Assembly: GCF_000425205.1 (NCBI RefSeq) | Contig: NZ_AULI01000015.1 | Span: 1-64,000, forward strand | Reading direction: 5' to 3' | Length of the DNA stretch: 64,000 nucleotides | Source: Pontibacillus halophilus JSM 076056 = DSM 19796 | Lineage (GTDB): Bacteria; Bacillota; Bacilli; Bacillales; BH030062 | Part shown: positions 52,117 to 62,756 of the stretch, piece after piece | How the letters are laid out: the number at the start of each line of letters is the position of its first letter | Numbering within the stretch: the stretch's first letter is position 1 | Translations under genes and position numbers: made by a program | Notes under the pieces: model-generated | Databases searched by the model: none | The model's input: the letters and a program-made list of their open reading frames with translations, nothing else | Told to the model about the DNA's origin: nothing

Positions 52117-54030
52117 ATGAAAGAAATCAATTACCAAAAGGCAGTATTTGAAGGATTAGAAGTGTTACGAAACGACCCAACCCTAATCAGAGAGCAAATG
52201 AACGATATCCAAGTTGTGTTGAGCTCTTTAGCGCTAATGTATATAGAGGAGTTGGATCAATTTGCAATCCCAGAGGAAATCAAATGGAGTCAAGTGACCC
52301 AACATGGATTTGAAATTGGAGAACGACTACAAAAAGCTGCGAAAGAAGCAGAAGAAACCATTCCTTTCTTGGAAGAAGCCCTTACAGCTGCGGAGTTTTC
52401 TTCTAGAGAGGAGTCTACATTATTTAAATTCGTAATGGTGTTAAATAAATACAAACGCCCTGAACTAGAGGAGTTTGGAAAGATAGTTGAAAATCTCCTA
52501 TACCGTTATATGGAATCACAAGGCTGGAAGGGAGGCGAACATTTATCTCCGTATTCCATCAACGCCCTTCTTCCAAGGCTTTTAGATATACGCGAAGGTA
52601 GCGTGTACGATGGAACTGCTGGGGCCGGACTTTTGCTTTCCGAAGGGTATAGCTACGCGAAACCCAACCATGAAAAGTTATCCTTTTATGCTCAAGATAA
52701 AAACAGAAATGCTTGGAGCATTGGCCGAATCAACCTATTTGTTCACGGCATAACCGAAGTCGACTACCAACTTGAAGACACGTTACTCAATCCTGTCTTC
52801 AAAGAGGGGCATGGCTTGAAGAAATTTGATTACGTAATGATGAATTTTCCTTTCTCTGCTTCTTGGGACCGTAAAGCCGTAGAGGATGAGTTAATGGGGC
52901 GCTTTATGTATGGTCTACCGAGCAAGTCTAATGCAGATATGGCTTTTATCTCACACGCTATCGCTTCCCTAAATACCGAAGGAAAAGCAGCTCTAATTGT
53001 CCCACACGGTGTCTTGTTCCGAGGAGGAGCAGAAGGAAAAATTCGTAAAGAACTGATTCAAAGCGACCTAATTGAAGGGGTGATCGGTCTGCCTTCGAAT
53101 TTATTCTCTAACACTGCTATTCCAGTTGCTATCTTACTCATTAACAAAGACAAACCCGAAGATCGCAAGGAGAAAATATTCTTCATTGATGCTGCCGAAG
53201 AATTCCAGAAAGGCAGAGGTAACAATCAACTACGCTCTGAAGATATCCAAAAAATCGTAGAGACTTTCCATAATGGAAGTGAAATTCAAGCATACAGCCG
53301 ATTTGTAGAATTACCAAAGATTGAAGAAGGTTCTCTTTCTATCCGTAAATATTTCGACGTGGACGATGTAGATTCCCCAATTGGAACGGTGACAGTGAAC
53401 AGTAAATCTTTTATGAATCACAACGTACCCAAGCAGGACCTAGGAGATGCAGCTGAAGTATATCGCGGAATAAATATGCCCTCAAAGTCCCAACAGCAGG
53501 AACCCGGCAACGAGTATAAGGTGATTCAATTGACCGATGTCCAGAATGGAGAAATCCAATTTGATACTCTTCAAACCATGACCATCAAAGATAGCAAAAA
53601 AGCTCAGCAATATGTGGTGAGAAAAGGGGATGTCATCGTCTCAGCTCGAGGAACAACCGTCAAAATTGCCGTAGTCCCAGAGACAGAAGAAGCAGTCATC
53701 TTGTCTCATAATTTCATTGGCTTACGGCCGAATCCAAACTATCATGCGCAGTTTCTAAAATCTTATCTTGAAAGTCCCTTGGGACAATATTATTTGGCTT
53801 CCTCTCAAAAAGGATCTGCTGTTAAAGTCATCAGTTTAAAAGAAATTGTAGAAGTTCCGGTCCCTGAATTGCCTTATGACAAGCAACAACACATCGGAAA
53901 CTCTTATGAAAAAGCTAATAAAGACTATCAACAAGCGATTAAAGAAGCTGAGCAACAACAGAAAGAGTCCTATATGGATTTATACAAAGAGATGGAAATT
54001 ACTGTAGCTTTTGATCAAAAACGACTTTAG
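52117..54030 (+). CDS. N6-adenine methyltransferase fused to a specificity (TRD) domain
   Basis: 637 residues. Residues 1-130 are a helical HsdM-like N-terminal domain; motif I reads VYDGTAGAGLLLSEG, near residue 165, and the catalytic motif IV reads MMNFPFS near 250 (consensus NPPF). Residues 415-600 are an HsdS-like target recognition domain (VISARGTTVKIAVV, then KVISLKEIVEVPVPELP). Fused M-S proteins occur in type IIG-like and some type I-like systems, but here there is no nuclease fused. It precedes a complete second hsdMSR set. ATG follows GGAGGAG. Confidence 0.82.
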   Translation: MKEINYQKAVFEGLEVLRNDPTLIREQMNDIQVVLSSLALMYIEELDQFAIPEEIKWSQVTQHGFEIGERLQKAAKEAEETIPFLEEALTAAEFSSREESTLFKFVMVLNKYKRPELEEFGKIVENLLYRYMESQGWKGGEHLSPYSINALLPRLLDIREGSVYDGTAGAGLLLSEGYSYAKPNHEKLSFYAQDKNRNAWSIGRINLFVHGITEVDYQLEDTLLNPVFKEGHGLKKFDYVMMNFPFSASWDRKAVEDELMGRFMYGLPSKSNADMAFISHAIASLNTEGKAALIVPHGVLFRGGAEGKIRKELIQSDLIEGVIGLPSNLFSNTAIPVAILLINKDKPEDRKEKIFFIDAAEEFQKGRGNNQLRSEDIQKIVETFHNGSEIQAYSRFVELPKIEEGSLSIRKYFDVDDVDSPIGTVTVNSKSFMNHNVPKQDLGDAAEVYRGINMPSKSQQQEPGNEYKVIQLTDVQNGEIQFDTLQTMTIKDSKKAQQYVVRKGDVIVSARGTTVKIAVVPETEEAVILSHNFIGLRPNPNYHAQFLKSYLESPLGQYYLASSQKGSAVKVISLKEIVEVPVPELPYDKQQHIGNSYEKANKDYQQAIKEAEQQQKESYMDLYKEMEITVAFDQKRL

Positions 54031-54085
54031 TAACCCCATAGGGGTTGCAAATTTTAGTACAATATAACTATAAGGGGAGAAGGAT

Positions 54086-54613
54086 ATGACCACGATTCGA
54101 AAAGCTGATTTTTACTACGGATCTCTACTGTCCGTATTTATTAATAACGGCATGGCTCCAGCAATTGTAGAACCTGGAGAAAACCGGCGTATTTATTCGG
54201 TTACAACCGACAACGGAGAGTATGAAATTTATACGAAGTACGTGTCTAGTCCTGGTTCACGTAAGAATAATCATACCAAGACTTGGACGTTTTCCTTTTC
54301 AACTGAAGAAATGGAGAGAATTAAGCAGTATCAAGACAACGGAAAGAAATATACTTTTGCGTTTGTATGTGGACAGCATAATAAAATGCAAGATAGCGAA
54401 ATTGCTATCTTAACATTGGAACAGGCGAAAGATTGCCTGGACATTGGCTTTCAAAGAGAGAGTCACCGAATTACCGTAAAAGCCGTAAAAGGAAAAAACG
54501 GACTCCGAGTCTATGGAACGGGCCGAGCCGACAAGTTAGAAGGCAAAGATAATACCCTACGAATTAAACGAGTCACCTTACCCATGATTGAAGGAGGAGT
54601 TACGATTGGCTAA
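54086..54613 (+). CDS. Hypothetical protein within the restriction locus, 175 aa
   Basis: Soluble, mixed alpha/beta; one Cys near 95. No family recognised. It sits between the two methyltransferase genes and overlaps the hsdM start by eight bases, so it is probably co-expressed. Possible auxiliary factor. ATG follows AAGGGGAGAAGG. Confidence 0.55.
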   Translation: MTTIRKADFYYGSLLSVFINNGMAPAIVEPGENRRIYSVTTDNGEYEIYTKYVSSPGSRKNNHTKTWTFSFSTEEMERIKQYQDNGKKYTFAFVCGQHNKMQDSEIAILTLEQAKDCLDIGFQRESHRITVKAVKGKNGLRVYGTGRADKLEGKDNTLRIKRVTLPMIEGGVTIG

Positions 54614-56141
54614 ACAAGAAACAGGTGCAAATATCGGATACGAAGAAAAGCTATGGCAAATGGCCGACAAACTGAGAGGGAGCATGGACGCTGCTGAATA
54701 TAAGCACGTCGTGCTCGGCCTCTTATTCTTGAAATACGTTTCGGATAGCTTTGAAGAATTACATGCCAAATTAAAAGAAGAAGAGTATGCGGACGAAGAA
54801 GACCGCGACGAATACTTAGCCCAAAACATCTTCTGGGTACCGAAAGAAGCTCGTTGGTCTTACCTTAAAGTGAATGCTAAACAGCCAGAGATTGGTCAAA
54901 TGGTCGACGCTGCTATGATTGCAATAGAAAAAGAAAACGAATCCTTAAAAGGGATTCTTCCTAAAATCTATGCACGCCCTGATCTCGACAAACGACGCTT
55001 GGGCGAAACGATCGACTTATTTTCTTCGATTCTAGTAGGAGATCAAAAAAGCAAAGCCAGTGATGTTCTAGGTCGCGTTTATGAGTATTTTCTCGCTCAG
55101 TTTGCAAGTGCTGAAGGGAAGAACGGAGGAGAATTCTATACACCTAGCTCTGTTGTTCAATTACTTGTTGAAATGATTGAACCTTATAAAGGGCGCATTT
55201 ATGACCCTTGCTGTGGTTCAGGTGGGATGTTTATTCAAAGTGAGAAATTCGTGGAGAATCACCAAGGAAAATTAGGAGACATCGCGGTTTACGGGCAAGA
55301 ATCCAACCCAACGACCTGGCGCTTGTGCAAGATGAACTTGGCTATTCGTGGAATTGACAGTAATCTTGGCGGTGAACATGCCGATACCTTCCATAAGGAT
55401 TTGCACAAGAGCCTGAAGGCGGATTACATCTTGGCGAACCCTCCGTTCAACATCAGTGACTGGGGAGGAAATCGTCTATTGGACGACGCTCGTTGGAAGT
55501 TCGGAATTCCTCCAGAAGGAAACGCCAACTATGCCTGGATCCAGCACATGGTTTCGAAACTAGCCCCATCTGGAACTGCTGGTTTCGTCTTAGCTAACGG
55601 CTCGATGTCGACAAGTCAGAAAAGTGAGTTAGAAATCCGAAAAAATCTTGTCGATAACGACCTCGTCGAATGTATTGTGACACTACCGGGGCAACTATTC
55701 TATTCGACATCAATACCAGTTTCACTTTGGTTTGTCACGCGCAATAAGGCAACTAGAGGACAACGAAATCGTAAAGGAGAAACGCTCTTCATCGATGCGC
55801 GGAAACTAGGGTTTATGGCGGACCGTACCCATAAAGAATTTTCGAATGAAGATATCAAAAAAGTCGCCGATACCTTCCATGCTTGGCGCGGAACCAATGA
55901 TTACGAATATGAAGATGTGCTTGGATTCTGTAAAGCAGCCCCATTGGATGAAATTAGAGGACATGAGTATGTCTTAACACCTGGTCGATATGTGGGATTG
56001 GAAGAACTAGAAGAAGATGAAGAACCATTTGAAGACAAAATGGATCGATTAACAGGTGAACTGGCGGAGCAGTTTGCGAAATCGAAAACGCTAGAAGATG
56101 AGATTCGTAAGACACTGAGGGGGATTGGGTTTGAAGTATGA
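54606..56141 (+). CDS. hsdM: Type I restriction methyltransferase HsdM
   Basis: 511 residues, typical length. The N-terminal helical domain ([30 protein letters not shown]), motif [16 protein letters not shown] and catalytic NPPFNIS near residue 280 are all present. It methylates adenine in the recognition site and forms the M2S1 complex. TTG 54606 follows GGAGGAG. It overlaps HsdS by 11 bases. Confidence 0.95.
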   Translation: MAKQETGANIGYEEKLWQMADKLRGSMDAAEYKHVVLGLLFLKYVSDSFEELHAKLKEEEYADEEDRDEYLAQNIFWVPKEARWSYLKVNAKQPEIGQMVDAAMIAIEKENESLKGILPKIYARPDLDKRRLGETIDLFSSILVGDQKSKASDVLGRVYEYFLAQFASAEGKNGGEFYTPSSVVQLLVEMIEPYKGRIYDPCCGSGGMFIQSEKFVENHQGKLGDIAVYGQESNPTTWRLCKMNLAIRGIDSNLGGEHADTFHKDLHKSLKADYILANPPFNISDWGGNRLLDDARWKFGIPPEGNANYAWIQHMVSKLAPSGTAGFVLANGSMSTSQKSELEIRKNLVDNDLVECIVTLPGQLFYSTSIPVSLWFVTRNKATRGQRNRKGETLFIDARKLGFMADRTHKEFSNEDIKKVADTFHAWRGTNDYEYEDVLGFCKAAPLDEIRGHEYVLTPGRYVGLEELEEDEEPFEDKMDRLTGELAEQFAKSKTLEDEIRKTLRGIGFEV

Positions 56142-57447
56142 GACAACTCTTAAAGAAGTGACATCAAAAATTGGAAGTGGAGCAACTCCAAAAGGTGGTA
56201 AACAGTCATACTTGGAGTCAGGTCCATTTTCATTAATCAGAAGTCAAAATGTTTATAACAATGATTTTTCTTATGCGGGGTTAGCATATATCACTCAAGC
56301 ACAAGCAGATAAGCTGAAAAATGTTACCATTAATGAAGGTGATATATTAATAAACATAACTGGAGATTCAGTAGCACGATGTTGTTTGGTACCTAATTCG
56401 TTGCTTCCTGCGAGAGTTAATCAGCATGTAGCAATAATTAGGTGTAACACAGAGGTAATAGATACATATTACCTCTTAGCCATTTTAACGTCATTCAAGA
56501 TGCAAGAATATTTAATTTCTATTGCTCAAGTAGGTGGAACAAGAGCCGCCTTAAATAAAAAAATGCTTGAAAACTTAAAAATTCCGTTGCTTCCAATGGA
56601 TGTTCAAAGACAAATTGGAGCGACATTAAGGACTCTTAATGAAAAAATAGAATTAAATAATAACATCATTTCCAACCTGGAAGAACTAGCTCGAACTTTA
56701 TTCAGACGCTGGTTTATCGACTTTGAATTCCCGAATGAAAACGGGGAGCCATATCGTTCCAGTGGCGGAAAGATGGTGGAAAGTGAGCTCGGATTGATTC
56801 CTGAAGGGTGGGAAGTAACTAAACTAGGAAATATTGTTACTACAGTATCGAAAGGAACAACCCCTACCAGAAAAGATTTAGATAGTGCTGTAGATGACTT
56901 ATCAGTATATTTCATAAAAGTAAGAGATATTTCTGATAATGGAGTCATTAATTATAAAAGTACTCAGAAGATTCCTTTAAGTATCCACCAAAATAAATTA
57001 AAAAGATCTGTACTAAAAGAAAATGATATATTGTTTTCGATTGCAGGAACTATCGGAAGAGTATCTTACGTAAATAAATTAAAAAAAGAACGTAATATTA
57101 ATCAAGCAATTGCCTTTATAAGGTTGGCAAATCCAATGTATTTTAATCTTGTATATCAACTTTTAAAGACTAAAAGTGTTCAAGAGGACGTAAAATCGAA
57201 GGTTGTCCAAGGTGTTCAAGCCAATGTGAGTTTATCGGTTTTAAAAGAGATCAGAGTACCAGTTCCTTCACAACATCTATTAAAGAAATATAATGAAATT
57301 TTTGATAGTAGCTTTAAACAGGCAGAGGAATTAAAAACTCAAATGGATACTCTTAGTGATGTGAGAGATACACTGTTACCTAAGCTACTATCAGGGGAAA
57401 TCAATTTAGATAAAGAAAGTGAGGTGATGGAAGATGCCTTGGTTTAA
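56131..57447 (+). CDS. hsdS: Type I restriction specificity subunit HsdS
   Basis: 438 residues with two target-recognition domains (about 1-150 and 225-380), each followed by a conserved helix ([26 protein letters not shown] and the C-terminal [22 protein letters not shown]). It defines the DNA target of HsdM and HsdR. TTG 56131 is preferred because GAGGGGG lies seven bases upstream. It overlaps HsdR by 14 bases. Confidence 0.93.
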   Translation: MKYETTLKEVTSKIGSGATPKGGKQSYLESGPFSLIRSQNVYNNDFSYAGLAYITQAQADKLKNVTINEGDILINITGDSVARCCLVPNSLLPARVNQHVAIIRCNTEVIDTYYLLAILTSFKMQEYLISIAQVGGTRAALNKKMLENLKIPLLPMDVQRQIGATLRTLNEKIELNNNIISNLEELARTLFRRWFIDFEFPNENGEPYRSSGGKMVESELGLIPEGWEVTKLGNIVTTVSKGTTPTRKDLDSAVDDLSVYFIKVRDISDNGVINYKSTQKIPLSIHQNKLKRSVLKENDILFSIAGTIGRVSYVNKLKKERNINQAIAFIRLANPMYFNLVYQLLKTKSVQEDVKSKVVQGVQANVSLSVLKEIRVPVPSQHLLKKYNEIFDSSFKQAEELKTQMDTLSDVRDTLLPKLLSGEINLDKESEVMEDALV

Positions 57448-60400
57448 CGAAGATGAACTGGAACAAGCTACACTCGAATGGTTTGAGGAACTAGACTATG
57501 AAATTGCTCATGGACCGGATCTTTCCCCTGAGGGGGGAAATCCGGAACGCCATGATTATCAAACAGTAATTTTGGAAGATAGGTTATATGATGCCTTAGG
57601 TACGATAAACCCCCAGGCAAATCCTGATCAATTGGAAGAAGCCCTTCGTCAGTTGAAGACATCGAAACACCCGTCCCTCTTAATGAACAATCGGGACTTC
57701 CATCGCTTTCTTACGGATGGGATTGATGTCACGACAAACCGTGCCGGGGAAGAGGAACGAACGGAAAAGCTATGGGTCTTAGACCCCGAAAACGTAGAGA
57801 ACAATGATTTTCTGGTACTCAATCAATTTACCGTGGTGGAAGGCCGGAACAACAAACGCCCCGATGTCGTAGTGTTTGTGAATGGATTGCCTGTAGTCGT
57901 ATTCGAACTGAAGAGTTCATCCGATGAAAGCGTAGGCATTTCAGAAGCCTATAATCAACTTCAAACCTATAAAGCTACCATTCCAACGCTTTTTCAAACC
58001 AATGCCTTCATGGTCATTAGTGATGGTGTGAATGCCAGGGTAGGCACCCTCACTTCTAATGAAGAATGGTTTACCTTATGGCGGACGATCGACGGTAAAA
58101 CCATTGCGCCAAATACCATTCCTCAAATCGAAGTGCTTATCCGTGGAATGTTTCAGAAAGAAACGTTACTCGATATTATTCAGCATTACATTCTGTTTCA
58201 GGAAGATGATGAAGATTTAATAAAAATCCTCGCAGCGTATCACCAATACTATGCCGTGAATAAAGCCGTAAAAGAAACAGGTCGAGCTATTGCCGAAGAA
58301 GGGGACCGTAAAATCGGCGTCATTTGGCATACCCAAGGGTCCGGGAAAAGCCTTTCGATGGTATTTTATAGCGGAAAGCTTGTGTTAGGAGCAGACAATC
58401 CTACGATCGTGGTGTTAACCGACCGGAATGACTTGGATGAACAACTCTACTCTACCTTCGGAAAGTCTTCTTCGATTCTTAGACAAGAACCAAAGCAAGC
58501 CACTTCCAAAGAGCACTTGAAAGAACTTCTTTCCGTCAATTCAGGAGGGATTGTATTTACCACAATGCATAAGTTCGCTCCCGAAGGAGAAGAGGAATCA
58601 TTAGAAACGTTTACCGACCGAAAAAATGTGATTGTCATTGCGGATGAGGCCCACCGTTCTCAATATGGATTCGAAGCCGAAGTGCGTAAGAGTAAAAAAT
58701 CAGCCAGATTGAAATACGGATTTGCAAAATACTTACGAGATGCCTTACCCCATGCTTCTTTCATTGGCTTTACCGGAACACCTGTAGAGCTAGAAGATAA
58801 AAACACACCAGCTGTCTTTGGGAATTACATTGATGTATATGATATGACCCAAGCCGTGGAAGACGGAGCAACCGTTAAAATCTATTATGAAAGTCGTATT
58901 ATTAAATTAGATATGCCAGAAGATGAAGCGACGGATATTGATACAGAACTCGATGACCTTACCGAAGGCCAGGAGTTTGATGAACGGGAAAAACTAAAAT
59001 CAAAGTGGTCGCGATTGGAAGCGTTAGCAGGGGCAGAGTCACGAGTGAAACGATTAGCAAAGGACATGGTCGATCACTTTGAAAGTCGACAAGAAGCCAT
59101 GTTCGGGAAAGCGATGGCCGTTGTTATGTCCCGTCGTATTGCCATTGATCTTTACAAAGAAATCATCAAACTCCGTCCGGATTGGCATAGCGACGATGAC
59201 GATAAAGGGGCCATCAAAATCGTTATGACCGGAAACTCCAGTGATCCTGAAGATTGGCATAAGTACACAGGGAATAAACGGAGAAGAGAATATATGGCCA
59301 AGCGAATGAAAGACAACAAAGACCCATTAAAATTTGTTATTGTACGAGACATGTGGCTCACCGGCTTTGATGTACCCTCTATGCATACGATGTACATTGA
59401 TAAACCCATGAAGGGGCACAACCTCATGCAAGCTATCGCCCGAGTGAACCGAGTTTTCCGAGATAAACCCGGAGGTTTAGTGGTCGATTATATTGGCTTT
59501 GCCGATAACCTAAAAGAAGCACTAAAACAATACACAGAAAGCGACCAAAAGAATGCGGGTGTCGATACAGATTTAGCAGCAGAGATTATGCAAGAGAAGT
59601 ATGAATTACTGCAGAATATGCTACACGGTCACGATTATCAGAAGTTCTATTCTGAGAAACAAACTGATCGTATGCAAGCCATTATAGAAACCGTCGATTA
59701 TGTGCTCGGCCTTGGAGAAGAACGAAAGAAAGACTTTGTGCGCCTTGTGACTGAATTATCTAAAGCTTATGCGTTGTGTGCCACCACCTCTCAAGCACAG
59801 CAGTTAAATGAAGAGGTTGGCTTCTTTAAAGCGGTAAAGTCCGGAGTGATTAAGCTGTTACCGGAAGGAAAAAAGAAGAAAACAGGCAGCCAAATCGACT
59901 CTCAAATCAACCAGTTAATTTCGAAGTCTATTATTTCAGAAGAAGTAGTAGATATCTATGGCTCCTTAGGTATTGATAATCCGGATATCTCCATTCTTTC
60001 AGACGGGTTCTTACAAGAAGTGCAAGCTATCCCTCAAAAGAATGTGGCTGTGGAATTATTAAACCGATTGCTACAAGGAAAAATCAAAAATATCCAACGA
60101 AAAAACCTGGTTCAGTCCAAGAAATTCTCTGATCTATTAGAAAACGCTCTGAATAAGTACAATAAGAGGACCATTGAAGCTTCAAAAGTCATTGAAGAAC
60201 TCATTGAACTCGCTAAAGAAGTTAACGCGGCCTACAACCGGGGTGAAGAATCCGGTTTATCAGATGATGAAGTTGCTTTCTATGATGCCTTATCGAACAA
60301 TAAATCAGCAGAAGAAGTGATGGGAGATGAAACGCTCAAAGCCATTGCCCATGAGCTGACAAAGTCCATTAAAGCGAACATGAGCATTGACTGGAACTTA

Positions 60401-60541
60401 CGTGAATCAGCAAGAGCTAACATGCGGATAACCGTAAAGCGCCTCTTGAAAAAGTATGGCTATCCACCTGATCTTCAGCAAAAGGCGATTGATACCGTTG
60501 TTCAACAAGCTGAGTTAATGGCGAGTAACGAGAGTTATTAG
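57434..60541 (+). CDS. hsdR: Type I restriction endonuclease HsdR
   Basis: 1035 residues. PD-(D/E)xK nuclease: [10 protein letters not shown] followed by PVVVFELKS near residue 140-160. SF2 helicase motor: Walker [12 protein letters not shown] near 293, DEAH box [12 protein letters not shown] near 400, later FTGTPVE and QAIARVNR. The C-terminal ~250 residues are the HsdR helical region that contacts the methylase. It cuts unmethylated DNA after ATP-driven translocation. A partial copy of its 3' end reappears 440 bp downstream. Confidence 0.95.
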   Translation: MPWFNEDELEQATLEWFEELDYEIAHGPDLSPEGGNPERHDYQTVILEDRLYDALGTINPQANPDQLEEALRQLKTSKHPSLLMNNRDFHRFLTDGIDVTTNRAGEEERTEKLWVLDPENVENNDFLVLNQFTVVEGRNNKRPDVVVFVNGLPVVVFELKSSSDESVGISEAYNQLQTYKATIPTLFQTNAFMVISDGVNARVGTLTSNEEWFTLWRTIDGKTIAPNTIPQIEVLIRGMFQKETLLDIIQHYILFQEDDEDLIKILAAYHQYYAVNKAVKETGRAIAEEGDRKIGVIWHTQGSGKSLSMVFYSGKLVLGADNPTIVVLTDRNDLDEQLYSTFGKSSSILRQEPKQATSKEHLKELLSVNSGGIVFTTMHKFAPEGEEESLETFTDRKNVIVIADEAHRSQYGFEAEVRKSKKSARLKYGFAKYLRDALPHASFIGFTGTPVELEDKNTPAVFGNYIDVYDMTQAVEDGATVKIYYESRIIKLDMPEDEATDIDTELDDLTEGQEFDEREKLKSKWSRLEALAGAESRVKRLAKDMVDHFESRQEAMFGKAMAVVMSRRIAIDLYKEIIKLRPDWHSDDDDKGAIKIVMTGNSSDPEDWHKYTGNKRRREYMAKRMKDNKDPLKFVIVRDMWLTGFDVPSMHTMYIDKPMKGHNLMQAIARVNRVFRDKPGGLVVDYIGFADNLKEALKQYTESDQKNAGVDTDLAAEIMQEKYELLQNMLHGHDYQKFYSEKQTDRMQAIIETVDYVLGLGEERKKDFVRLVTELSKAYALCATTSQAQQLNEEVGFFKAVKSGVIKLLPEGKKKKTGSQIDSQINQLISKSIISEEVVDIYGSLGIDNPDISILSDGFLQEVQAIPQKNVAVELLNRLLQGKIKNIQRKNLVQSKKFSDLLENALNKYNKRTIEASKVIEELIELAKEVNAAYNRGEESGLSDDEVAFYDALSNNKSAEEVMGDETLKAIAHELTKSIKANMSIDWNLRESARANMRITVKRLLKKYGYPPDLQQKAIDTVVQQAELMASNESY

Positions 60542-60587
60542 ATTCTTGAAAAATCTTTAAATCAGAAATTTTGGGAGGTTGAAAACT

Positions 60588-60851
60588 GTGAGTACAACAA
60601 CCTTTGGACAATACATTAAAGATAAACGAGCAGAAAGAAATTTAAGTCGTTCGGAAATGGCACGCAGAGTAGGAATTACACCACAATATGCTATGGGAAT
60701 CGAAAGAGGCCAGGTTATTCCAACGGAAGATAAAATCGAAAGACTGGTCGAAGTCCTTGAAGCAAACGAAAAGACTGCTTTTAAGTTAGCTGATAAGATA
60801 CCTAATCGAATTTTTGAGGAAGCAAAAGCAAACTATTTTAACAAGGCTTAG
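60588..60851 (+). CDS. XRE-family regulator (restriction-associated)
   Basis: 87 residues: TFGQYIKDKRAERNLSRSEMA, then GITPQYAMGIERGQVIPTED, a standard Cro/C1 helix-turn-helix. It probably represses or times the restriction genes, as controller proteins do. GTG 60588 follows GGGAGGT. Between it and the next gene lie duplicated hsdR-end sequence and IS-like repeats. Confidence 0.85.
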   Translation: MSTTTFGQYIKDKRAERNLSRSEMARRVGITPQYAMGIERGQVIPTEDKIERLVEVLEANEKTAFKLADKIPNRIFEEAKANYFNKA

Positions 60852-61229
60852 CTTATGTGAATTAATATGAATCACAAAAACGCCTTTTGAAAAAGTATGT
60901 ATATCCATCTGATCTTCAGCAAAAGGCGATGGATACTGCCGTTCAACAAGAAGGATTAATGGCTAATTAACAAGAGTTATTAAGTATTTTACCAAAAGAG
61001 CTGTTATTCGTAGCAGCTCTTTTAGTTATATAAAATTATAAGAGGAGAGACAACGCACGATAATATAAAATCATGTTCTGATGACCCCCTTTTTTTTCAT
61101 AAACCGTGTTCTTGTGACCCCCTTTTATTTTGAAAAGGAGCACAGCGTTCCCCTGAATTGCCGCATGAGCTGACAGGAGACTACCTTCAAATATTATGCA
61201 CCCTCATGCAAATAATATGTGATTACAAA

Positions 61230-61258
61230 TTGACAATATGTGATTTATTTATTATTAT
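61230..61258 (+). promoter_or_regulatory. Promoter of the EVE-like gene
   Basis: TTGACA (61230-61235), 17-bp spacer, TATTAT (61253-61258). Three AATATGTGAT repeats (61213, 61234, 61259) overlap it, and the last extends to the palindrome TGTGATCACA. Confidence 0.7.
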
Positions 61259-61263
61259 AAATA

Positions 61264-61273
61264 TGTGATCACA
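61264..61273. promoter_or_regulatory. Candidate operator TGTGATCACA
   Basis: Perfect 10-bp palindrome just downstream of the -10 box, part of a set of three AATATGTGAT repeats. It suits an operator for a dimeric regulator; the XRE protein 400 bp upstream is a natural candidate. Confidence 0.5.
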
Positions 61274-61298
61274 CATTTATATATAAGGGGTGTATGAC

Positions 61299-61889
61299 AT
61301 GGAGACTCGTGTTTGGCTTGTAAGACCATTACCTCACGGAAGTAACCATATGAAAGACTTTCTAAGTGAGAACATTATTGCGGTAGGTTATCCAGTAGGA
61401 GAAAATTTGGAAAAATGTAATTATAACCAGATTCGTTCTTTGTTAAAAGGACATGGATGGGAAGAAGGGATTGGAAATGTTAACACCTTGGTCCATGCGA
61501 TGAATCCAGGAGATATTGTCATTGTCCCTGACGATAATAAGAAGGATGTCTACTTCGGTAAGATCATCAGCGATTATCAGTATGTAGAAGAATTTGATGA
61601 GGACAAACCTGAAAGTGGCTATCCTCACCAAAGGAAAGTGGAGTGGTATTTCAATAAAAAGCCTCTGTTAAGGTCGGATTTACCCGATGAACTAAGAGGA
61701 TCCATGAGATATCCTGGTACTATTGCTGATATAACTAAACACCATGCCCATGTATTCAATACAATAAAAGATCCCAGTTTAAATTCAGATTCCACATTAG
61801 AACAAAAGGCGAAAAGAGTACTTGAGGAAATGTTACACCACAACGATCCAGAGGTTAAGTTGAGAGCTGCTGAGATTATTTTAAAATAA
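61299..61889 (+). CDS. EVE/PUA-like N-terminal restriction-associated protein
   Basis: 196 residues. Residues 1-130 resemble the EVE/PUA-like domain found at the N-terminus of Mrr/McrB-type modification-dependent proteins: VWLVRPLPHG, then NPGDIVIVPD and VYFGKIISDY. These domains bind modified bases. No nuclease domain follows; residues 140-196 are helical. Promoter and operator candidates lie upstream. ATG follows AAGGGG. It could be a stand-alone reader of modified DNA or a regulator. Confidence 0.65.
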   Translation: METRVWLVRPLPHGSNHMKDFLSENIIAVGYPVGENLEKCNYNQIRSLLKGHGWEEGIGNVNTLVHAMNPGDIVIVPDDNKKDVYFGKIISDYQYVEEFDEDKPESGYPHQRKVEWYFNKKPLLRSDLPDELRGSMRYPGTIADITKHHAHVFNTIKDPSLNSDSTLEQKAKRVLEEMLHHNDPEVKLRAAEIILK

Positions 61890-61923
61890 ATATACCTACT
61901 TTGTTTCTCCATTTTGAATGTTA

Positions 61924-61953
61924 AAAAAGCTATCATGCAGGATGATAGCTTTT
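61924..61953 (+). terminator. Terminator after the EVE-like gene
   Basis: AAAAGCTATCAT/ATGATAGCTTTT hairpin with a short loop, T-run on the plus strand. Confidence 0.85.
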
Positions 61954-62105
61954 TAATCTTATCAATAGTTTATGAAAACTAACTGTTTCACAAGCTTATA
62001 AAAAGTAGATTGTTCTTATCAGATTTTTTCTAGCTTCCACCGATTCAATTCCTTCACGATCGAGCTATTCGTGGACCACCCACATCACTGGGATGGATTA
62101 TTGTT

Positions 62106-62756
62106 CTAATCATTATCTAAGTTAAGTTCTAATTGATCCACTAATCCGAAAACCCGGTTAAATTTTTTATTGAATTCTTCCCAATTATCAGATGCTTGCA
62201 TTAATGTAGTTACTTTTAGTAAATGTTTTTCTAGATGAATGTTACCTATATCTTCAGTTAAAAACTGATGATGTCTCCACCTTCTTCTTCCGGGAGCAAC
62301 TACAGGATTATTTTTTTGTAGTTCTTCTTTTACTCCAGGAGGAAGATGATCATAAACATATTTATTAGTATAAATGCCTACTATACCTGGTTTTTTTGAA
62401 GAAGGAGTTGGATAATCCCAACCTCTTAACCTAAATAATTGCTTGTAAAATTCATCCGGAAACCTTTTTGTCCATGGGAGAAGTTCTTTTGATATATATT
62501 TTGATAAAAGCTTTTGTAGTTCGCTCCTATCCCGTTCTTCTTGATAACCAGTTGCTTCATCTACTAATGCTACAATCCCTAACTTTGATAAACTTCGTAC
62601 TAATATTTCACTAGCTTTCGCTAAACTCTCTTGTTGTTTCGTTAATACACCATCTAATCGTGCTGCTAAATAAACATTACATAGAAAGGGGATAATATTT
62701 GCTTTATATCCTTCGACTTCCCGTCCATTCTTAGCTCTGTAATTGACGGGGTTCAT
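62106..62756 (-). pseudogene. P63C-domain protein, N-terminally truncated
   Basis: 216 residues matching the P63C family: VDEATGYQEERDR, WTKRFPDEFYKQ, LPPGVKEELQKNNP and HHQFLTEDIG. Full P63C proteins carry about 80-120 more residues at the N-terminus. Here the frame continues 14 codons past the ATG, with the expected residues (SLTEYINGDLKEIL), and then meets a stop at about 62799-62801, so the true start has been lost. It may be a decayed gene or an unusually short form. No ribosome site supports the ATG at 62756. Confidence 0.7.

Larger units (their letters stand above)
60852..61298. other. Intergenic region with duplicated hsdR end and repeats
   Basis: 60881-60981 is a degenerate copy of the last ~100 bp of hsdR (60440-60540). 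Two direct repeats (TGTTCT..TGACCCCCTTTT at 61074 and 61107) follow. A further short match to hsdR (ATTGCC.CATGAGCTGACA) lies near 61157-61178. Then comes the promoter of the EVE-like gene. Confidence 0.7.

Noticed and set aside
61074-61131. Intact insertion sequence
   Set aside because: No transposase frame or matching opposite end in the window; kept only as a possible remnant.
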